DNA of 64,000 bases from Sansalvadorimonas sp965243775 (GCA_965243775.1 CBDEWF010000087.1:56037-120036), one strand, 5' to 3'. Positions 38,011 to 47,951 are shown, counted from the first letter of the stretch. Program-made: numbers and translations. Notes: generated by a model not told the origin, from the sequence alone.

Positions 38011-40164
38011 ATGTATGATGTAGATGAGTGGATTGAAAAAGCCGAGGATCAATATTCGAGAGGGAGATATTCTGAAGCACTAATATCTTCTGAGCAGGCT
38101 CTCCGCATCGATAATAGTGAAGTAAATGCTTGGTGGTTTATGGCCCTGAGCTATCAGGAGCTGGGTAACCTGGACGATGCGTTTGACGCAGTTGAGACAG
38201 TTACAACCCTGGCACCGAATTTTGCTAATGGCTGGGCAAGATATGGAGCCATTCTGGAAAATCTCTACGATGAAACAGAGAACAGATACACAAATCACAT
38301 CTCCGCATGTGATGCCTACGAAAAAGCCATAGATATTGACAACAATCATTATTCTGCACTAAGTGCACTTGCCCGAATATATGAAGAAAAAGACAGTCAG
38401 GATCCAGATGATATTGAGCGGGAGATCTATGTACTCACCAGAATTGATGCGCAAGAATATGGACTAAAGCCACATCAACTTTATCGGCTTGGCTTACACC
38501 ATTTCAACAACAAAAATTTCTTTGAGTCGATAAAATATTGGGAACGGAGCCTTGAGCTCGAAAAGAGCTGCAAAACTCTTCTTCATCTTGGTCTAGCGTA
38601 CAGCCACCCTGAAGTATCTCAGGATGCAGATGCCATTGATGTCTGGAGACTGGCAAAAAAACAATCTCCAGAATATTTTCATGTTTTAATCCAAATCAGA
38701 ACATTACTACCCAAAATATTAAGATATTCAGGTAAACAACGTTTTAAGACCATTCTTAAGCAAGATCAGTGGTACACGTATTATATTAATCCATTTGAGC
38801 TAATCAACTACTCTGGCTCATCTGAAATTAGCATGGAGATTGACACTAAAGAAATAAAAAAACAGAGAAGACTACTCATGCAGGAAATAGAACTTGAAGA
38901 CGGTATTATCCCCTGGGTTCGTGGGCTGAAAATAGACAGATCAAGGGCAATCAAAATCTGTGACGACCTGGCAAATGAAAAACTTGTAAATTATCATTTG
39001 CATGTCTTTAACAATAAACCGTTAGCAGGCTTCCTAAGCCGAGGGGAACACAAGCATTTTGAAGTAAATGAACACTGGTCTCCCCTTGAAACCATTGAGT
39101 ACTTGGAAGATCATAAAAATGGTTTTAGAGATTGGCTAACACCTTTTTTCAAAAAACAATTTGAAAATGTACTACTAAAGGCTATCAGTGATAGTAATCC
39201 TGGACTAATAAAAATCCTAATGGATGGAAGAAGATGGGCATCAGAGCCAAACTCAGAAGAATTATTTAAAAAAGCACAAGCCAAAATAGAAGAAAAAATA
39301 AGATCTTTTGCAGAGAAAGACACTTCAAAGACCATAAAACCAGTACCGCACGATATAAGACTACTACTTCAAAAAACATCAATACCGGCGATACTAAATG
39401 TTCTGCCTATATTCTTTTGGAAGCAGCAAGACCACGCTATTTCCATATTGAGAAGCATTGCTTTGAACTGCTTCAATGAACACGGTGATGCAGAGTTAGC
39501 ACAAAAAATATTAAATTTCACTCATGACTTCAACTTTAAATCCAAAAAACATAATACTCAGATAAAGCGAGATCTTGAAATTCTAGAAGACATAATTAAT
39601 GAAGGGCGTAAACACGAAGCATCATTGACTATCAATGGGAAAAAGGGTGGCATCACAAGAGACAGAGTATATTTTGGTAACCAGCAGTTTCCAACCTCCC
39701 ACATCTCCTCTGTCAGGTGGGGTCTGATTATAGGTGGAACAAGAGCAAGGCAAATAAATAATTATTTTTTCAATTTTAAAAGTGATACATCAGATTCTAT
39801 TCAGTTCAAATGGAGCACCGTTTACAGCCATGAAAATGATAAAATCAATGACTCACTTATTAATGCAACACTACATTACCTAATACCATCCATTCTTCAG
39901 AAGCAGCTCGATAAACTGGATAGAGGCCAAAACCTTTATATTGGAGATTGTAAAATATCAAAAGCAGGTGTTTATTTCGAAAGTACAGAGTGGATGTTTT
40001 TTTCAAGGACTCATTTCATCCCCTGGGCACAAGTTTCATTTGATATTGCAAACGGAGAGATTGTTGTAATAGACAGGAACACCCCAAAGAAAAAAATCAA
40101 CCTCTCTCTACGTAATACTGACAATGCTATCACCTTGCAATTATTACAGGAAGAACTGAAATGA
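38011..40164 (+). CDS. TPR-containing protein of an accessory Hsp70 operon
   Basis: About 717 residues. Residues 1-230 form TPR-like helical pairs (EDQYSRGRYSEALISSEQALRI; AWWFMALSYQELGNLDDAFDAV; YRLGLHHFNNKNFFESIKYWERS). The middle is helical and the last about 170 residues look like a PH-type beta domain (KGGITRDRVYFGNQQFPTSH; CKISKAGVYFESTEWMFF). Operon order with a small protein and an Hsp70, with 4-bp and 17-bp overlaps, suggests a client- or partner-binding subunit. The original start is the ATG at 38011; the upstream ATG at 37936 lies in the MITE. A/T-rich codon use unlike the flanking core genes suggests transfer. Confidence 0.7.
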   Translation: MYDVDEWIEKAEDQYSRGRYSEALISSEQALRIDNSEVNAWWFMALSYQELGNLDDAFDAVETVTTLAPNFANGWARYGAILENLYDETENRYTNHISACDAYEKAIDIDNNHYSALSALARIYEEKDSQDPDDIEREIYVLTRIDAQEYGLKPHQLYRLGLHHFNNKNFFESIKYWERSLELEKSCKTLLHLGLAYSHPEVSQDADAIDVWRLAKKQSPEYFHVLIQIRTLLPKILRYSGKQRFKTILKQDQWYTYYINPFELINYSGSSEISMEIDTKEIKKQRRLLMQEIELEDGIIPWVRGLKIDRSRAIKICDDLANEKLVNYHLHVFNNKPLAGFLSRGEHKHFEVNEHWSPLETIEYLEDHKNGFRDWLTPFFKKQFENVLLKAISDSNPGLIKILMDGRRWASEPNSEELFKKAQAKIEEKIRSFAEKDTSKTIKPVPHDIRLLLQKTSIPAILNVLPIFFWKQQDHAISILRSIALNCFNEHGDAELAQKILNFTHDFNFKSKKHNTQIKRDLEILEDIINEGRKHEASLTINGKKGGITRDRVYFGNQQFPTSHISSVRWGLIIGGTRARQINNYFFNFKSDTSDSIQFKWSTVYSHENDKINDSLINATLHYLIPSILQKQLDKLDRGQNLYIGDCKISKAGVYFESTEWMFFSRTHFIPWAQVSFDIANGEIVVIDRNTPKKKINLSLRNTDNAITLQLLQEELK

Positions 40165-40562
40165 TTACTGACCATCAAAAAAATATCCGCATACCTAAGT
40201 GGGTAATTACAATACTCAACCAAATATATGAAATAGAACGAAAGACTCAAAAGAAAGAATGTTATGAAAAAATCCGCAGGAATTTAGATAAAATCAAAGA
40301 TGTTTTTACATACGATTTATCTCCAGATAACGAGATCTTCTACGAAGACCCCTATGGGCAACCATATAGCGATAGTAGAGTAGACCTTGAAGCTAATATT
40401 GCCGGCACAGAACACACGGAGAACTTATATGTAATTGACGTTATCAAACCAATTATCCGCATCAAAACCAAGCAGCACACATCAAAAGTTATCCAAAAAG
40501 GCATTGTGACAGTTCAAGCTAAATCTCCAAGTCAGGACAAAGATAATGAGCAGCATGATTAA
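40161..40562 (+). CDS. Small Hsp70-operon protein, possibly GrpE-like
   Basis: 133 residues. A helical N terminus (NIRIPKWVITILNQIYEIERK) is followed by YEDPYGQPYSDSRVDLEANI and VIDVIKPIIRIKTKQHTSKV … QKGIVTVQAK. A helix followed by a small beta wing recalls the architecture of the nucleotide exchange factor GrpE, and the IKP…QKG spacing is suggestive, but similarity is too weak to be sure. It overlaps both neighbours, so it is made with them. Most likely a co-chaperone of the Hsp70 encoded next. Confidence 0.55.
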   Translation: MITDHQKNIRIPKWVITILNQIYEIERKTQKKECYEKIRRNLDKIKDVFTYDLSPDNEIFYEDPYGQPYSDSRVDLEANIAGTEHTENLYVIDVIKPIIRIKTKQHTSKVIQKGIVTVQAKSPSQDKDNEQHD

Positions 40563-42312
40563 CTACGGTATTGATTTGGGAACAACCAATTCATTGATAG
40601 CTAAATTCAATTCCGGAAAAGTAGAAGTTTTCAAGAATCCAAATGGACATAAAGAAGGTTTACCTTCTGTAGTTGGATTCAGAAAAGACAGAATTTTAGT
40701 AGGAGACAAGGCAAGAGAACACATTCTAAAAAACTCCAAAAATGTTGCCAGTCGATTTAAAAGGAAAATGGGCACAACTGAAACGATCCGCATTGAATCA
40801 TTAAATAAATCCAAAACTCCTATAGATCTTTCAGCTACTATTCTAAAAGAACTGAAAGGGTTTGTGCATTCTGGAGATAACGTTACATCAGCGGTCATAA
40901 CAATTCCAGCTTCTTTTGATACAATTCAATCCAATGCAACAAAAGATGCTGGTATACAGGCTGGAATTGATGATGTTGTTTTACTACAGGAGCCTATAGC
41001 AGCAAGTCTTGCCTACGCAAACATATATGGTTCCGAGGAACTAAAAAATAGTCAATGGATTGTTTATGACCTTGGAGGTGGCACTTTTGACGTAGCCCTT
41101 GTTAAAATCATTGATGGAGAACTCACTGTTGTTGATCATGAAGGTGATAATTATTTTGGTGGGACGGATCTGGATGCTTTGATTGTTGAAAAGATTATTG
41201 TGCCAGAGCTTGAGTCAAAGGGAATATTCAGCAACCTTATTGGAGAAATGACAAGTGCTACAGGACGATATGAAAAAGAATGGTTCAAATTACTATATAA
41301 AGCTGAGGACGCTAAAATTGAACTTTCTGGTGACCAATCTGCTGAAATAGACATTGAAATAACAGATGACGAGGGCAATGACATAGATGAATCTCTAACT
41401 ATCACCAGATCCCAATTTGAGTCAATAATCAAAGACCGTATAACAGATACAACAAAAAAACTTAAGGAGATTTTAACAAGGCAATCACTTCAACCCGGCG
41501 ATCTTAAATTCACGTTATGCGTAGGAGGTTCTACCTTCATTCCATTCATCAGAAAATATGTTCAAGAAGTAATGGGAATACCTGTAAATACCGATATAGA
41601 TCCGACAAACGCTATTGTAGTTGGTGCCGCCTATTATGCAGGAACAAAACAGAGTCAGATGATCAAACATAAAATCAAAGAGCAGAAATCAGATATACGT
41701 GTCCGTGCATCTTATCACAGGAGTTCTCAGGATGACGACGAACTCTTTTCAGCAAAAATTGAAGGCAACATCGAGGGAATGACTTATAGAATTATCAGCC
41801 AGGATGGTTCTTATGACAGTCATATTAAAAACATTTCGAGTAGAATTCATGAAGACCTGCCTTTAAGAAAGGGTGAGTATAATATTTTTGAATTTAAAAT
41901 CATGGATAATCATGGCAACACTGTTCGACATGAATTCGAGCAAATTCAAATTGCTCAAGGGTGCTATTCCGTCGCAGGTCAAATGTTACCGGATGAATTA
42001 TGTCTGGTAAAAGATATCGCAGGCACAGATGAAACAGTCCTAGACCGTATATTTGATAAAAACTGTATACTGCCAACACGCACTAAAAAAACTGTAGACG
42101 TGGGAAAATCAGTTTTAAAGGGATCTTCAGGGGAAGAAAATAGAATAAAAATTCTTGTTGTTGAAGGACCGTCAAATGCACACTATCTATCCAATAAACC
42201 TATTGGCATTCTGGAAATTACAGGAGACATGATAAACCGCGATTTGTTTAAAGGAACAGAAATTGATTTAACCTTTGAACTTTCAGAATCAAGAGATTTA
42301 ACTGTAACGGCT

Positions 42313-42320
42313 TATCTCAA
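42313..42320. repeat. Target-site duplication TATCTCAA, left copy
   Basis: Eight-base direct repeat flanking the ISKra4-type element; the right copy is at 44344-44351. Its reading frame is the same on both sides, so loss of the element with one copy restores hsp70. Confidence 0.93.
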
Positions 42321-42416
42321 GGGTGTTCTCCCAGATTAATTTGATCAGAAGTACGGCAGCATGATTGGCTTTGAGCGCTTATCCTTCAAGCAATGTTCTC
42401 GTAGCTGTACTTTCAG

Positions 42417-43709
42417 ATGCCTTCTTCTATCGTTTCCCGCACTGATCATTCTTTTACCCTGCAAATTGAAGTGAACATGTCTCCCGATAACATGCTGGTC
42501 AGTGAAAATAATTTGCAGCAGGCCCTCAACGAAGGTGGCCGTCTGGCCATGGAAGAGATACTTCACAGATTCGATGTGCCTGACAAAAAGCCCCTCTTGC
42601 TTCGGGGGCAGAAGCTGAACTACAAACATAAAGTTCCCAAGTGCTATGAAACACCTTATGGCCAAGTCAGCTGCGAGCGTGCTGTTTATCAAGGACACTG
42701 CGGCGGCATGACTTGGTGCCCACTGGACCACGCTGCTCATATCGTCGGTTCAGCAACACCGAAGTTTGCCAAAATGGTAAGCTGGAAATACAGCAAAATG
42801 GGGGCTCCTGCAGTACAGGAAGACATGGTGACCAACCATGGACGCAAACTCGCAGTGTCCTATATCAAGCACCTCTCGGATGATGTTGGCCTACTTGTTG
42901 AAGACCACATGCATGAGCCTTATGACATTCCTGAACTTGATGAACCTGTTGCAACTGTTGGAATTGGCCTGGATGGAACATGCATGTTGCTGTGTGAAGA
43001 TGGATGGCGTGAGGCCATGTGCGGAACCATCAGCCTTTACGATATAACCGGACACAGGCAATACACAATCTATACGGGCTCAGCCCCGGAATACGGAAAA
43101 GAGAGCTTCCTGGTTCAGCTGGAGCGAGAAATCAGGCATGTGAAACAACGCTATCCCAACGCTCATTACATTGGAATTGCCGATGGAGCCAAGGAGAACT
43201 GGGTGTTTCTCAAGAAACATACCGAGCAACAAATTCTGGACTTCTTTCATCTATCGGAATACATAGCCGGAGCCGCACAAGCCTTGTACCCGGATGACGA
43301 GAGTTTGCAACGAAAATGGCGGGAAGACTGGTACCACCGTTTGAAGCACAAACAGGGAGCAGCAGGTCGTCTGTTGAAAGAGTTAGATGCGGCTGAGTTG
43401 CCCCGTAAGACTGTAGCCTTGATAGAGAAACGCCATAGGGCTGTGACTTACCTGAAAAACAATCTGTCCCTGATGCGCTATTCCATGGCAGTGAGAAATA
43501 ACTGGCCAATCGGTTCAGGTGTCACAGAAGCTGCTTGTAAAACGCTGGTCAAACAGCGTTTATGCTGTTCTGGCATGCGCTGGAAATATGAAAGCGCAGC
43601 TATTGTTCTGGGAATCAGGGCACTCACCCAAACCAAAGGGCGTTGGGAGCAGTTCTGGAATAAAGTTTTGGCAGAGGATCGTGTGAATGAGGCTGTATCA
43701 CCGTTTTAG
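42417..43709 (+). CDS. ISKra4-family transposase
   Basis: 430-residue transposase. DDE residues are likely in VGIGLDGTCMLL (first Asp), YIGIADGAKENW (second Asp) and VTEAACKTLVKQR (Glu). A Cys/His-containing N-terminal part (YGQVSCERAVYQGHCGGMTWCP) is typical of the family. The first start (MPSSIVSRTDHSF) or the ATG at MSPDNML are both possible. The frame is intact, so the element may be active. Confidence 0.88.
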   Translation: MPSSIVSRTDHSFTLQIEVNMSPDNMLVSENNLQQALNEGGRLAMEEILHRFDVPDKKPLLLRGQKLNYKHKVPKCYETPYGQVSCERAVYQGHCGGMTWCPLDHAAHIVGSATPKFAKMVSWKYSKMGAPAVQEDMVTNHGRKLAVSYIKHLSDDVGLLVEDHMHEPYDIPELDEPVATVGIGLDGTCMLLCEDGWREAMCGTISLYDITGHRQYTIYTGSAPEYGKESFLVQLEREIRHVKQRYPNAHYIGIADGAKENWVFLKKHTEQQILDFFHLSEYIAGAAQALYPDDESLQRKWREDWYHRLKHKQGAAGRLLKELDAAELPRKTVALIEKRHRAVTYLKNNLSLMRYSMAVRNNWPIGSGVTEAACKTLVKQRLCCSGMRWKYESAAIVLGIRALTQTKGRWEQFWNKVLAEDRVNEAVSPF

Positions 43710-43711
43710 TT

Positions 43712-44318
43712 AAATGACCTCCGGCAGAGCCGGAGGCTTATTTAGGGGACGCCCTCAAAGGGCTATTGTTGCGCCCATGGGCGCGATTACCAGTCCAGCT
43801 TCATCTGCTCACGATGCTCTTCTACTTTCTCTTGATCTCGGATGTATGCTCTCACTACATCTTCATCAAGCCCGACCGTAGAAACAAAATATCCTCTTGC
43901 CCAGAAGTGCTCCCCTGTAAAATTCCTTTGTCTTCCTTTGAAATTCTTGGCAATGTGAATCGCAGCTTTTCCTTTGATGTAACCCACAACATTAGATACC
44001 GAATACTTTGGTGGGATACTGATACAAATATGGACATGATCTCGCATCAAGTGTCCTTCCAGGATTTTACAGTCCTTCCTTTTGGCTAACTCGTGAAATA
44101 TCTCTCCAAGAAATTTCCTCAAGTTTCCATAAATCACCTTCTTCCTTTTCTTCGGGATAAAGACAATATGATACTTACAATCCCAACGAGTATGACTCAG
44201 ACTCTTGTAGTCTGGCATGGGTACACCTCAATGTTTCTTGGCGGAAACATCAAGGTAGGTACCGCTGTAAAGGTAGAACCTGTGCGAGTCCCCCCGGCAT
44301 AGCCGGGGGTTTATCAAT
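43712..44318 (-). mobile_element. IS200/IS605-type element, copy 2, nested in ISKra4
   Basis: About 0.6 kb, with terminal palindromes CTCCGGCAGAGCCGGAG (near 43721) and CCCCCGGCATAGCCGGGGG (44292-44310). Related to copy 1 at 34888-35496 along its length, but clearly diverged, so they are not a recent pair. Exact borders are estimates. Confidence 0.8.
43787..44218 (-). CDS. tnpA: IS200-type Y1 transposase (TnpA), copy 2
   Basis: 143 residues, MPDYKSLSHTRWDCKYHIVF…, HUH motif RDHVHICISIP and catalytic Tyr in VVRAYIRDQEK. Intact. Residue differences from copy 1 are scattered (KGKAAIHIAKNF against KGKCAIEIAKTF), which indicates long separate histories. Confidence 0.87.
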   Translation of the reverse strand: MPDYKSLSHTRWDCKYHIVFIPKKRKKVIYGNLRKFLGEIFHELAKRKDCKILEGHLMRDHVHICISIPPKYSVSNVVGYIKGKAAIHIAKNFKGRQRNFTGEHFWARGYFVSTVGLDEDVVRAYIRDQEKVEEHREQMKLDW

Positions 44319-44343
44319 AATTAATTAGTTTGAGAGAGCACCC

Positions 44344-44351
44344 TATCTCAA
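44344..44351. repeat. Target-site duplication TATCTCAA, right copy
   Basis: Partner of the repeat at 42313-42320. The hsp70 reading frame resumes here as Y-L-N-A-T-G-Q-D-F-S. Confidence 0.93.
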
Positions 44352-45142
44352 CGCAACTGGGCAGGATTTTTCTCAAGTTTTCAACCCTAAAGAGCGCCAT
44401 GTTATTCCTTCTACATTAGGTGCTGATATCGTAAAACTTGAGCAGATGATCCATGATGAACAAGAAGAAGCTTCATCTCATAACAATTTCGAGGTCCAGC
44501 AGAAGCTTGAGCCTTTGCTGAATGAAACCCAATCACTTTTGCTTGAAGCAGGAAAGTTAGCTGAAGATTCTGTGACAGATGAAAAATTTCATCTGGAAGA
44601 CAAAAAACGACAACTGGCAGCTGAAGTATATCGCATTACAGCCGACAAGCGGGCCAATGCTGCAAAAGCAGATTATCTATCGATGAAAGAGGATGTAACC
44701 AACCTCATTCGTGAAAGCGGAAATGACCATGAAAAACACTGTGTTCGGGAAGTCATAGCCAGAGAGGAGGTCTTCCTGAAGTCATCCAATGCAGATAGTA
44801 TTGAAGCCGCCACAAACGAACTTGCCAGTATTCGATACCAGATACTGATGAGAGCACCTGGGTTCCTTATCGGTATTTTTGAACACCTGACTGAGAACAG
44901 CATTTCCATGAATGACCAGGTTCAAGCCAAAAGCCTTATTGCCAATGGCAAACAGCTTATTGAGCGTGAAGCCTGGGATGACCTGAGAATAGTTATCGGA
45001 AGGCTCTGGGAGCTCATGCCTGCAGAACAGCAGCATAGTAATGATGCCCGTATGTTTACCGGAATTGTGTAGTTGTGCATTTGTGGAAAACAGTAATTCC
45101 CGCGAAATACCTGATACTTGTGCAACATGCCCGGCACACCAT

Positions 45143-45171
45143 ATAGAAATGCCGGCTCCATGGGCCGGCAT
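45143..45171 (-). terminator. Intrinsic terminator after metQ
   Basis: ATGCCGGC (45164-45171, read on minus) and GCCGGCAT (45149-45156) pair with eight G/C-rich bases around CCATGGA, followed by TTTCTAT. It lies 25 bases beyond the metQ stop codon. Confidence 0.75.
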
Positions 45172-45195
45172 CTCCATTACATCCTAGAAACTGTA

Positions 45196-46008
45196 TTACC
45201 AACCCTGAACCGCACCACCTTTGAACAGGTTACGGGCAACATTGGCAACTTCTTCACTCTGGTAAGCTGCTACCAGCTGGGCAACACGGGGATCAGACTT
45301 GTTGTCTTCCCGGGATACAATCAGGTTCACGTAAGGAGACTTCTTGTCTTCCACCAGCACAGCCTTACTCAGGGTCAGCCCGGCAGGCACCGCGTAAGTA
45401 TTATTGATCACAGCCATATCAACATCCTCAAGGGAGCGTGGCAACAGGGGAGCTTCCAGCTCAACAAATTTCAGATTCTTTGGATTATCCTGAATATCAG
45501 CCGGAGTTGCTTCCAGATTATTCACATCCTTCAGGGTGATTACACCGGCATTGTGCAGAAGGATTAAAGAACGACCTTCGTTGCTTGGGTCGTTGGGTAT
45601 GGAAACCCTGGCTCCATCAGGCAGCTCCGTCAGAGCATCAAACTTCTGGGAGAAAGCACCGATAGGGTAGACAAAGGTGTTGCCTACAGAGACCAGCCGG
45701 AAGCCACGATCCTGAACCATGCTGTCCAGGTAAGGCTTATGCTGGAAAGCATTAACATCAATACTTTTGTCCGCCAGGGCCACATTAGGGGTGATGTAGT
45801 CCTGGAACTCAATCAACTCAACTTCCAGACCACTATCCTTTTTGGCCTTTTCTACAGCGGCTTTCATCACATCAGTTTCCGGACCGGAGATCACGCCAAC
45901 CTTCAGCGGACCTTCCGCCTCAGAAGAGCCACCACAACCGGTCAGCACCAGAGCACTTGCAGCAAGCGCCGCACCAAACCACTTTTTCAAACTTGTTACA
46001 GGTTTCAT
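45196..46008 (-). CDS. metQ: Methionine ABC transporter substrate-binding lipoprotein MetQ
   Basis: 270-residue lipoprotein; the lipobox is ALVLTGCGG, so it is anchored at the outer face of the inner membrane. The NlpA/MetQ pattern follows: LKVGVISGPETDVMKAAVEKAK, FQDYITPNVALADKSIDVNAFQH and VAVINNTYAVPAGL-type C-terminal segments (here MAVINNTYAVPAGL). It binds D/L-methionine for the MetN-MetI importer. The ATG at 46008 is favoured (AGGAG upstream); another ATG at 46017 is close to the ribosome binding site. Last gene of the metN-metI-metQ operon. Confidence 0.92.
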   Translation of the reverse strand: MKPVTSLKKWFGAALAASALVLTGCGGSSEAEGPLKVGVISGPETDVMKAAVEKAKKDSGLEVELIEFQDYITPNVALADKSIDVNAFQHKPYLDSMVQDRGFRLVSVGNTFVYPIGAFSQKFDALTELPDGARVSIPNDPSNEGRSLILLHNAGVITLKDVNNLEATPADIQDNPKNLKFVELEAPLLPRSLEDVDMAVINNTYAVPAGLTLSKAVLVEDKKSPYVNLIVSREDNKSDPRVAQLVAAYQSEEVANVARNLFKGGAVQGW

Positions 46009-46220
46009 ACTTCTCATTCTCCTGGTTTTTTTACATTCAAAAGTGCCGTTTTTTTGTTGATATGCACTTTCTGGTTTTACCATGAAAATATCGCTGTCAG
46101 GTTCTGTCGATATTTTCATAATCCGGGGTGAACGGCACTTACTCACAGGGCACAAGGTACCTATAAGGCATACAGTACCCATAGGGCATATAATCCGCTC
46201 ACGGATGCTTGTGTTCGAAA

Positions 46221-46874
46221 TTACTTGTGTTCGTAATGAGCCTGCAGCTTCTCACCGACAGATTGAATCAACTGTACGACCACTACCAACACGACAACCG
46301 TTGCCAACATGATCACCGGATCAAAGCGCTGGTAACCATAACGGATGCCAAGGTCACCCAAGCCTCCTCCACCAATAGCCCCCGCCATGGCGGAGTAACT
46401 GACCAGCGTCACCAAAGTCAGAGTCAATCCATGAATCAAACCAGGCAGAGCCTCAGGTAACATAACCCGACTGATGACCTGCAACGGAGTGGCTCCCATA
46501 GACTCGGCCGCTTCGATCAGCCCACTGGACACCTCGTTCAAGGCCCCTTCAGCGATCCGGGCCACGAAAGGAATCGAGGCAAGACTCAGGGGCACGATGG
46601 CCGCAGTTGTTCCGATAGATGTACCTGCAATCAGGCGGGTCAGCGGAATAATAGCCACCATCAAAATAATGAAGGGAACCGAACGAGCTGCATTAACTAC
46701 AATCCCCAGCACCTTGTTAACAACCGGACGTTCCTGGATCTGCCCAGGGCGGGTGATATGCAGCACGACCCCAAGCGGTACACCAACCAGAGCACTGACG
46801 GCCCCGGATACAGCGACCATATAAAGGGTTTCCAAAAGTGCTTCCCACAGTAAAATCCACGCTTCAGCTGACAT
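46221..46874 (-). CDS. metI: Methionine ABC transporter permease MetI
   Basis: 217 residues with about five membrane helices and the permease coupling motif ALNEVSSGLIEAAESMGATPLQ (EAA-type loop, about residues 115-136). The N-terminal helix LLETLYMVAVSGAVSALVGVPLG is typical of MetI. It overlaps the end of metN by 11 bases, so the genes are coupled. Confidence 0.93.
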   Translation of the reverse strand: MSAEAWILLWEALLETLYMVAVSGAVSALVGVPLGVVLHITRPGQIQERPVVNKVLGIVVNAARSVPFIILMVAIIPLTRLIAGTSIGTTAAIVPLSLASIPFVARIAEGALNEVSSGLIEAAESMGATPLQVISRVMLPEALPGLIHGLTLTLVTLVSYSAMAGAIGGGGLGDLGIRYGYQRFDPVIMLATVVVLVVVVQLIQSVGEKLQAHYEHK

Positions 46875-47898
46875 AACCTACGACCTCCACCTGAAGATTG
46901 TGCTGCTGCAGAAATGCCTGGGCACTCTGCACACTCTGTTCGTTACCAATCACTTCCACCATCAGGAAACCCATGGTCTTTCCATGTACTGTTTCCATAT
47001 CTGCCTGAAGAATATTGAAATCCAGATCAAACTGCCGAGCTGCCTGGGTAATTAACGGTTGCACTGCACTCTGACCCATAAAGGTAATATGCAGCACAGG
47101 GCGACTGCCATTTGTCTGTTCCTTGAAAAAACCTTCGGTAATATCTTTCAGAGGCTTTTCATTGATTGCTGTACGCACAAACTCACGGGCTAGCTCGGTC
47201 TGGGGATTAAGGAAAAAAGCTTCTACGTCACTGTGCTCTATCACCCGGCCATCACTCAGGATAGCCACCTTGTCACAGATAGACTTCACAACTTCCATCT
47301 CGTGGGTAATCAGCAAAATGGTGAGCCCTAACTTGCGGTTGATATCCCGCAGCAGGTTAAGAATGGACACAGTCGTCTGTGGATCCAGAGCCGAAGTGGC
47401 TTCATCACAGAGCAAAACTTTGGGTTCACTGGCCAGTGCCCGGGCAATAGCCACACGCTGCTTCTGGCCACCGGAAAGCTGAGAAGGATAGTTATCCCGC
47501 TTGCCTTCCAGCCCCACCAGAGTCAGCAGAGGTGCAATCACCTCTTCAATACGGGCAGAGCTTTCACCGGCCAGCTCCAGAGGCAGGGCGATGTTGTCAT
47601 AGACCGTACGGCTGGACAGCAAGTTGAAATGCTGGAAGATCATGCCGATTTCCCGGCGTGCGCCCCTTAGCTGTGCGGGTGTCAGCTGCACCAGATCCTG
47701 GCCATCAACAATAACGCGGCCATTAGTGGGGCGCTCTAACAGGTTGGCACAGCGGATCAGGGTACTTTTCCCCGCGCCACTTGAACCAATAACGCCGTTG
47801 ATACAGCCTTCAGGTATTTCCAGTGAGACATCGTCAAGTGCTGTCACAACTCCAGCGGAGCTGTGGAACACTTTGCTGATATTTTCGAATTTAATCAT
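46864..47898 (-). CDS. metN: Methionine ABC transporter ATPase MetN
   Basis: 344 residues. Walker A GSSGAGKSTLI, ABC signature LSGGQKQRVAIARAL, Walker B VLLCDEATSALD, and a C-terminal NIL domain (about residues 265-340, VLHITFMGQSAVQPLITQ) that senses methionine and inhibits transport. First gene of the operon. Its start is immediately preceded by a hairpin that buries the GGAG ribosome binding site. Confidence 0.94.
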   Translation of the reverse strand: MIKFENISKVFHSSAGVVTALDDVSLEIPEGCINGVIGSSGAGKSTLIRCANLLERPTNGRVIVDGQDLVQLTPAQLRGARREIGMIFQHFNLLSSRTVYDNIALPLELAGESSARIEEVIAPLLTLVGLEGKRDNYPSQLSGGQKQRVAIARALASEPKVLLCDEATSALDPQTTVSILNLLRDINRKLGLTILLITHEMEVVKSICDKVAILSDGRVIEHSDVEAFFLNPQTELAREFVRTAINEKPLKDITEGFFKEQTNGSRPVLHITFMGQSAVQPLITQAARQFDLDFNILQADMETVHGKTMGFLMVEVIGNEQSVQSAQAFLQQHNLQVEVVGYVS

Positions 47899-47934
47899 TT
47901 TAGCTCCGCATTACTGCTTATCAGCGGGGCTAAA
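47899..47934 (-). promoter_or_regulatory. RBS-sequestering hairpin before metN
   Basis: On the minus strand TTTAGC-C-CCGC pairs with GCGG-A-GCTAAA, ten pairs around TGATAAGCAGTAAT, and the 3' arm contains GGAG, the metN ribosome binding site, four bases from the ATG. It could control translation together with the upstream leader. Confidence 0.6.
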
Positions 47935-47951
47935 GAGAAAATGGCGGATAC

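Larger units (their letters stand above)
42321..44343 (+). mobile_element. ISKra4-family insertion sequence with a nested IS200
   Basis: 2,023 bp. The left end GGGTGTTCTCCCAGATTAAT matches the reverse complement of the right end (GGGTGCTCTCTCAAACTAAT) with few mismatches. The GGG termini and 8-bp duplication fit the ISKra4 family. Between the transposase (ends 43709) and the right end lies a complete IS200-type unit (about 43712-44318), so either the IS200 inserted there or the two travel together. Confidence 0.88.
40546..45072 (+). pseudogene. Hsp70-family chaperone gene, split by a 2-kb ISKra4-type element
   Basis: Taking out 42321-44343 and one TATCTCAA repeat joins 589 N-terminal codons to 242 C-terminal ones in the same frame, giving an 831-residue protein. 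The ATPase domain is complete: GIDLGTTNSLIAKF, VVLLQEPIAASLAYA, YDLGGGTFDVALV and LCVGGSTFIPFIRKY. The substrate-binding beta domain continues across the insertion (LTVTAYL-NATGQDFSQVFNPKERH), followed by a long helical lid. It is longer than DnaK (about 640) and is not the housekeeping DnaK; no J-protein is nearby. In its present state the gene makes 597 residues ending …AYLKGVLPD, lacking the end of the substrate domain and the lid. Confidence 0.9.
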
